DNA of 64,000 nt from an uncultured Pseudomonas sp. (GTDB taxonomy: Bacteria; Pseudomonadota; Gammaproteobacteria; Pseudomonadales; Pseudomonadaceae), in the NCBI RefSeq assembly GCF_946886105.1, contig NZ_CAMPHV010000023.1, positions 1-64,000 of the forward strand, written 5' to 3'. Below the pieces are notes generated by a model, which did not search any database, was not told the origin of the DNA, and worked only from the letters and a program-made list of their open reading frames with translations. A program made the position numbers and the translations under genes. This document shows, one piece after another, positions 59,634 to 64,000 of this stretch. Within the stretch, counting starts at the first letter, position 1. The number at the start of each line of letters is the position of its first letter.

Positions 59634-61234
59634 TGCCCATGATGCAGAAACTACCGCGACGCCTCGGCCTGCTGTTGGGCCTCACCGCACTGCTGAGCGC
59701 CTGCCAGACCTTTACCGACGGCGACCAGCAGCTGTACGAGCAAAGCGCCAAGCTGCTCGACGAAAGCCTGCAGCAGAGCCAAGGCAAGGTGACGCCGCCG
59801 CCCTCGGTGCAAGCCGCGCTGATTCCGCCGTTGAGCGATAGCCATGTTGCCGGCGGGCCGCGTTTCGACGTAGCGGCCAAGGACATGCCGGCTCGGGAAT
59901 TCTTTCTCAGCCTGATGGAAGGCGCCGGGCAGAACCTGGTGGTGCATCCCGAAGTCTCCGGCAGTATCACCTTCAGTTTGCGTCGGGTGACCCTCGACGA
60001 AGTGCTGGCCGCGGTGCGCGACAGCTATGGCTACGACTTCCGTCGCACCAGCTACGGCTACCAGATCCTGCCGAACCGGGCGATCACCCGCAGCTACGAC
60101 CTCAACTACCTGAACCTGCAACGCATCGGTCAGACCGACACCCGGGTCAGCTCCGGTCAGGTCGAGAGCAGCGACAACGGCGACTCCGGCAACAACGACA
60201 GCAATAACAGCAGCAGCGGGCGCTCGGTCACCACCCTCAACGCCAGCCAGGTGAGCACCTCCAGCGATGTCGATTTCTGGCGCGAAGTGCAGCAGGTGGT
60301 GGCCATGATCGTCGGCAACGAGCAGGGCAACAGCGTGGTGGTCAACCCGCAGGCCAGCATGCTGGTGGTGCGCGCCAACAGCACCGATCAGGAGAACGTC
60401 GCGCGCTTTCTCGAACAGGCGCAGCGCAACCTGCAACGCCAGGTGATTCTGGAAACCAAAATTCTCGAAGTCGAATTGTCCGACGGCTTTCAGGCCGGGA
60501 TCAGTTGGGACCAGCTCGGCGGCGATGTCAGCACTTCGCTGGACGGAGCGCTCTTGAACGGGCCGAATGCTATCGACGGGGTGTTCAGCGGTGTGCTCAG
60601 CCTCGGCGACTTCACCGGGCTGATCCAGCTGCTGGAAACCCAGGGCGAGGTGCGGGTGCTGTCCAGCCCGCGGATCTCCACGCTGAACAACCAGAAAGCG
60701 GTGATCAAGGTCGGCACCGACGAGTTCTTCGTCACCGAAGTGTCGTCGAGCAGCAGCACCACCACCGCGGCCGGCGTTACCGAACCGACCCAGGACATCA
60801 CCCTGACGCCGTTCTTCTCCGGCATCTCCCTGGACGTGACGCCGCAGATCGACCAGAACGACAACGTCACCCTGCATATCCGCCCCACGGTGAGCCGTGT
60901 GCGCGACCAGAACAAGACCATCGTGCTGGGCGACGACAACGTCTTCAACCTGCCCCTGGCGCTGTCCACCACGCGCCAATCCGACTCCATCGTGCGCGCC
61001 CGCAGCGGCCAGGTGGTGGTGATCGGCGGCCTGTTGCAGAACAGCAGCGACAACACCGACGCGGAGATTCCCTGGGCCGGCCGGCTGCCGCTGGTCGGCA
61101 ACCTGTTCAAACAGCAGCGCAAATCGCTGCTCAAGAGCGAGCTGGTGATTCTCGTGCGGCCGCAGGTGATCGCCGACGACGTCTGGCTCGACGAGTTGCG
61201 CAAGAGCGCCGAAACCTTCACGGAGCTGAGATAA
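59630..61234 (+). CDS. mshL: MshL, outer-membrane secretin of the MSHA-like pilus
   Basis: 534 residues. Lipoprotein signal ending LTALLSAC. N-domains (LVVHPEVSGSITFSLRRVTL) and a Ser/Asn/Gly-rich insert near 180-200 precede the secretin C-domain (LETKILEVELSDGFQAGISW, VRARSGQVVVIGGLLQNS, WAGRLPLVGNLF). Forms the pilus pore. Confidence 0.93.
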   Translation: MMPMMQKLPRRLGLLLGLTALLSACQTFTDGDQQLYEQSAKLLDESLQQSQGKVTPPPSVQAALIPPLSDSHVAGGPRFDVAAKDMPAREFFLSLMEGAGQNLVVHPEVSGSITFSLRRVTLDEVLAAVRDSYGYDFRRTSYGYQILPNRAITRSYDLNYLNLQRIGQTDTRVSSGQVESSDNGDSGNNDSNNSSSGRSVTTLNASQVSTSSDVDFWREVQQVVAMIVGNEQGNSVVVNPQASMLVVRANSTDQENVARFLEQAQRNLQRQVILETKILEVELSDGFQAGISWDQLGGDVSTSLDGALLNGPNAIDGVFSGVLSLGDFTGLIQLLETQGEVRVLSSPRISTLNNQKAVIKVGTDEFFVTEVSSSSSTTTAAGVTEPTQDITLTPFFSGISLDVTPQIDQNDNVTLHIRPTVSRVRDQNKTIVLGDDNVFNLPLALSTTRQSDSIVRARSGQVVVIGGLLQNSSDNTDAEIPWAGRLPLVGNLFKQQRKSLLKSELVILVRPQVIADDVWLDELRKSAETFTELR

Positions 61235-61238
61235 GGCG

Positions 61239-62162
61239 ATGTACCAAGCCTTCTTCGGTCTGGCTGAAAAGCCCTTCGCGCTGACCCCCAACACCGGCTT
61301 TCTGGTGCAGCTGGCGCCGTACCAGGCGTGCCTGAATCTGCTGCGCGTGGCGCTCGCCGAAGGTGAGGGTTTTATCAAGATCACCGGCGAGGTCGGCACC
61401 GGCAAAACCCTGCTGTGCCGCGCCTTGCTGATCGAACTCGACAACCAGGACTATCAAGTCGCCTACCTGCCCAACCCCAGCCTGAATCCGGTCGGCCTGC
61501 GTCAGGCGTTGGCGCGCGAACTGCACGTCACGGAGGCCGACGGCGCCACCGTGCTGGATGCGCTGCAACGCCGCCTGATCGAGCTGGCCGCCGCCGGCAA
61601 AAGCACTGTGGTGCTGATCGACGAAGCCCAGGCACTGCCGCCGGAAACCCTGGAGGCGCTGCGCCTGCTGACCAACCTGGAAACCCAGCAAGCCAAGCTG
61701 TTGCAGGTGGTGTTGTTCGGCCAGCCGGAGCTGGACGAGACCCTGGCGCGCAACGAGTTCCGCCAATTGCGCCAGCGCATCACCTTCTCCTATCGGCTAC
61801 GCCCGCTGGATGTCAAAGACACCACCCGCTATCTGCAAGAACGCCTGGCGGTCGCTGGCTACCGCGGCGAACCCTTGTTCTCGCCGGCCGCGGTGCGCCG
61901 CCTGGTACGCGGCAGCGGCGGCATTCCGCGGTTGCTCAATATCCTCGCGCACAAGGCGTTGATGGCGGCTTACGGCGAAGGCCGACGGCAGGTCACCGGC
62001 CGCCATATCCGCCGCGCGCAACTGGACACCGAAGGCGCCGAGCCGTTTCTGCGGCGTGGCCCCGCTTGGCTGAGTTGGAGTCTGGTCGCCGGCAGCCTCT
62101 GCGTGCTGGCGCTGGCGGGCGTCTGGTCCTGGTCGCCGGCTTGGCAGGAGTTGCTGCCATGA
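61239..62162 (+). CDS. mshM: MshM, ExeA-like AAA ATPase
   Basis: 307 residues. Walker A GEVGTGKT near residue 50, Walker B VVLIDEAQALP, and a C-terminal membrane segment (LSWSLVAGSLCVLALAGVW). Related to ExeA/GspA, which inserts secretins through peptidoglycan. Confidence 0.9.
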   Translation: MYQAFFGLAEKPFALTPNTGFLVQLAPYQACLNLLRVALAEGEGFIKITGEVGTGKTLLCRALLIELDNQDYQVAYLPNPSLNPVGLRQALARELHVTEADGATVLDALQRRLIELAAAGKSTVVLIDEAQALPPETLEALRLLTNLETQQAKLLQVVLFGQPELDETLARNEFRQLRQRITFSYRLRPLDVKDTTRYLQERLAVAGYRGEPLFSPAAVRRLVRGSGGIPRLLNILAHKALMAAYGEGRRQVTGRHIRRAQLDTEGAEPFLRRGPAWLSWSLVAGSLCVLALAGVWSWSPAWQELLP

Positions 62163-63523
62163 GCCTGGTCAACGACATGCTGCGCGACCTCGAACAACGC
62201 CGCGCCGCGCCGACCGAGCGCCTGCAACTGGACGGCCTGTACGCGGTCGACGAAGCCGCAGCCGCGCGCCGCGAGCGCAACGAGCGGATTCGCCGCGGTT
62301 CGATCTGGTTTATGGCGGTGCTGCTGCTCGCCGTGCTGGTCGGCCTGATGCTCGGCAAGGTGATGCGCACCTATGGCCCGCTCAAGCCCAGCGTTGAGGC
62401 GCCGGTGGCTGCACCTGCAGTGTTGCCCGCGCCCGCGCAATTGCTTGAAGTCCTGCCGCAACACGATAGCCGTGGCCTGATCCTGCAATTGCTGCTGGAT
62501 CGCTCGGTCGGCTACCAGCGCACCGAGGAAAGCGGCGCGGTCAGCTTGCGTCTGAGCGGCGTGCGGATGGATGGCGAAGCCCAGCGCGGGCAGGTCCGCC
62601 GCGAGGGCAACAGCCTGTCCTGGCGAGTCGAGTCGCGCGGCGACGATGTACAGATACTGCTCGTCGGTTTGGCCGACAGCCTGGTGGTGCGCGACCGCCT
62701 GGAGCCGGCCGGCGACCGCTGGCTGTTATGGATCGAAGTGCCCCTGAACGCGGATCCGGCCGAAACCGCAGCCGAAGAGCCGGCGGCGCTCGATCAACTG
62801 CCGGTCGCCGCCGTGCCGACCGAACCCACGGACGAAGTTCCGGATTGGCTCAGCGCCCCCGTCGCCCCCGCCGATGCCCCGGCGGCGCCGGCACCCGAGC
62901 AGGCGCCGGTTGCTGCGCCGCCGCCAACGGGCCCGCCGCAGGTGAAGATCGAACCTTACCGGGCGGACCCCCTGACCCTGGCGCGCCAGGCCCTGCAGGA
63001 CGGCGATTACCCGGGCGCGATCCGCCAACTGGAAGCCTTGCAGGCCAGCCGCGGCAACGATCCGGAGGTGACCCGCTGGTTGGCCCGCGCCTACCTGGGC
63101 GGCGGCGAACAGGCGCGTCTGCTCGAATGGTTGCCGGGTCGGCTGGAACTGATGCCCGACGACAGTGAACTGCGTTTGCTGCTCGGACGGGCGCAATTGC
63201 AGGTCGGCGACAGCCAGGGTGCGATCGCCACCCTGGAGCGCAACGCGCCGCCGCTGGTGCGTGAGCCGACCTACCATGCATTGCTCGCGGCCGCTTACCA
63301 GCAAACCGCGCAATGGCGCGAGAGCGCCGCGCTTTATCAGCGCCTCAGCGAATTGCGGCCGCAGCAGGCCACCTGGCAGTTGGGCCTGGCGATCGCCCTG
63401 GAGCAACTCGACCAGCCATCCGTGGCCGCTCGGCATTATCGCTTGGCCCTGCAAGGCGCGGGGCTGGACGACAGCGCCCGGCGCTTCGCCAGTGAACGCG
63501 CAGCAGCGCTAGGAGACCGTTGA
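62159..63523 (+). CDS. mshN: MshN, TPR-containing pilus biogenesis protein
   Basis: 454 residues. MSLVNDMLRDLEQRR is the conserved start. One membrane segment (IWFMAVLLLAVLVGLMLGKV) precedes a Pro/Ala-rich linker and C-terminal TPR repeats (ALQDGDYPGAIRQLEALQAS and following). Overlaps mshM by 4 bp. Confidence 0.88.
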   Translation: MSLVNDMLRDLEQRRAAPTERLQLDGLYAVDEAAAARRERNERIRRGSIWFMAVLLLAVLVGLMLGKVMRTYGPLKPSVEAPVAAPAVLPAPAQLLEVLPQHDSRGLILQLLLDRSVGYQRTEESGAVSLRLSGVRMDGEAQRGQVRREGNSLSWRVESRGDDVQILLVGLADSLVVRDRLEPAGDRWLLWIEVPLNADPAETAAEEPAALDQLPVAAVPTEPTDEVPDWLSAPVAPADAPAAPAPEQAPVAAPPPTGPPQVKIEPYRADPLTLARQALQDGDYPGAIRQLEALQASRGNDPEVTRWLARAYLGGGEQARLLEWLPGRLELMPDDSELRLLLGRAQLQVGDSQGAIATLERNAPPLVREPTYHALLAAAYQQTAQWRESAALYQRLSELRPQQATWQLGLAIALEQLDQPSVAARHYRLALQGAGLDDSARRFASERAAALGDR

Positions 63524-64000
63524 TGGCCCAGGGAGACGTGCGGCAGAACAAACTGCGCCTCGGCGATTTGCTGATTCAGGCCGGGCTGATCGACGACAGC
63601 CAGTTGCAACAGGCCTTGCAGGAGCAGAAGCGCAGCGGCTCCAAGCTCGGCCGCACGGTGGTCGACCTCGGTTTCATCGACGAGGTGCGCCTGCTCACGG
63701 CGCTGTCCGAGCAGCTGAAGATTCCCTTTATCGATCTCAAACACTTCAAGTTCGACAACGCCCTGGTGCAGACCCTGCCCGAAGCGGTGGCGCGGCGTTT
63801 CCGCGTGATCGTGCTGTCGCGCGAAGGCGGCGGCCTGCTGGTCGGCATGTCCGACCCGCTCGACCTGTTCGCCCTCGACGAGATGGAGCGCATCCTCAAG
63901 CTCCGGGTACAACCGGCGGTGGTGCGCGAAGCCGAGCTGCTGGCGACCCTGGACACCGTGTACCGGCGCACCAGTCAGATCGCCTCGATCGCCGGCGAGC
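63523..64000 (+). CDS. mshE: MshE, assembly ATPase with N-terminal c-di-GMP-binding domain (3' end beyond window)
   Basis: Only the first 159 or so residues are in view. They form an MshEN domain with two tandem motifs: RLGDLLIQAGLIDDSQLQQA and KLGRTVVDLGFIDEVRLLTA. In Vibrio MshE and relatives this domain binds c-di-GMP. The ATPase domain lies outside the window. The start overlaps the mshN stop by one base. Confidence 0.88.
   Translation, partial: MAQGDVRQNKLRLGDLLIQAGLIDDSQLQQALQEQKRSGSKLGRTVVDLGFIDEVRLLTALSEQLKIPFIDLKHFKFDNALVQTLPEAVARRFRVIVLSREGGGLLVGMSDPLDLFALDEMERILKLRVQPAVVREAELLATLDTVYRRTSQIASIAGE

Overview
The window is GC-rich chromosomal DNA from a Pseudomonas-like gammaproteobacterium. 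The evidence is the chpABC twitching/chemosensory genes, the rsmE-bioA, metF-ahcY, metK/tkt/epd/pgk/fba and rhodanese-grxC-secB gene groups, a PasP-like YceI protein, a RhlE2-type helicase, and typical Pseudomonas intergenic palindromes (REP-type hairpins). No rRNA, tRNA or CRISPR array was seen. The species cannot be named from this sequence alone.

Layout. 1-4649: 3' part of chpA, then chpB and chpC, convergent with a sodium:alanine symporter gene. 6753-13389: rsmE-bioA, cytochrome b561, yceI, rhlE and a solute-binding protein. 13585-18065: ppnN, metF and ahcY; ahcY is preceded by a recognisable SAH riboswitch. 18363-29414 (minus): a ten-gene chemosensory operon reading MCP - STAS protein - receiver/PP2C/ATPase phosphatase - cheY - cheA - cheW - PAS-containing MCP ending in EWEEF - cheR - cheD - cheB. 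A divergent PilJ-domain (nitrate-sensor-like) MCP sits beside it, followed by a lipoprotein cytochrome c'. 32053-36438: ligB, a solute-binding protein, a PEBP-family protein and an AraC regulator. 36519-45154: metK, an ArsR/methyltransferase regulator with a perfect palindromic operator, then tktA, epd, pgk, an MliC-like lipoprotein and fba. 45216-48941: PL7 alginate lyase and several small genes. 49139-50328: rhodanese, grxC, secB. 57122-64000: an MSHA-like type IV pilus/secretion cluster (mshI, mshI2, mshJ, mshK, mshL, mshM, mshN, mshE start).

The accessory region lies between secB and trmL (about 50380-56540), genes that are close neighbours in P. aeruginosa. It holds an Rhs (YD-repeat) system split into two adjacent genes, each with its own Sec signal peptide. 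Deleting a 106-bp segment bounded by a short direct repeat would fuse them into one frame of about 1,420 residues. The second gene ends in an AT-richer variable tail and is followed after 7 bp by an AT-rich small gene in the position of an immunity gene. Next to them lie a decayed second copy of the 5' end of the second rhs gene and a 3' fragment of msrA. This is the best candidate for an undescribed system: a Sec-exported, two-polypeptide Rhs shell with a C-terminal effector and its immunity partner.

The methionine/SAM cycle appears twice with two control modes. ahcY has an SAH riboswitch whose pseudoknot competes with a hairpin masking the ribosome binding site. metK lies downstream of a probable SahR-type repressor. 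Several dispersed palindromic repeats sit at gene ends, and one of them supplies the last roughly 20 codons of epd.
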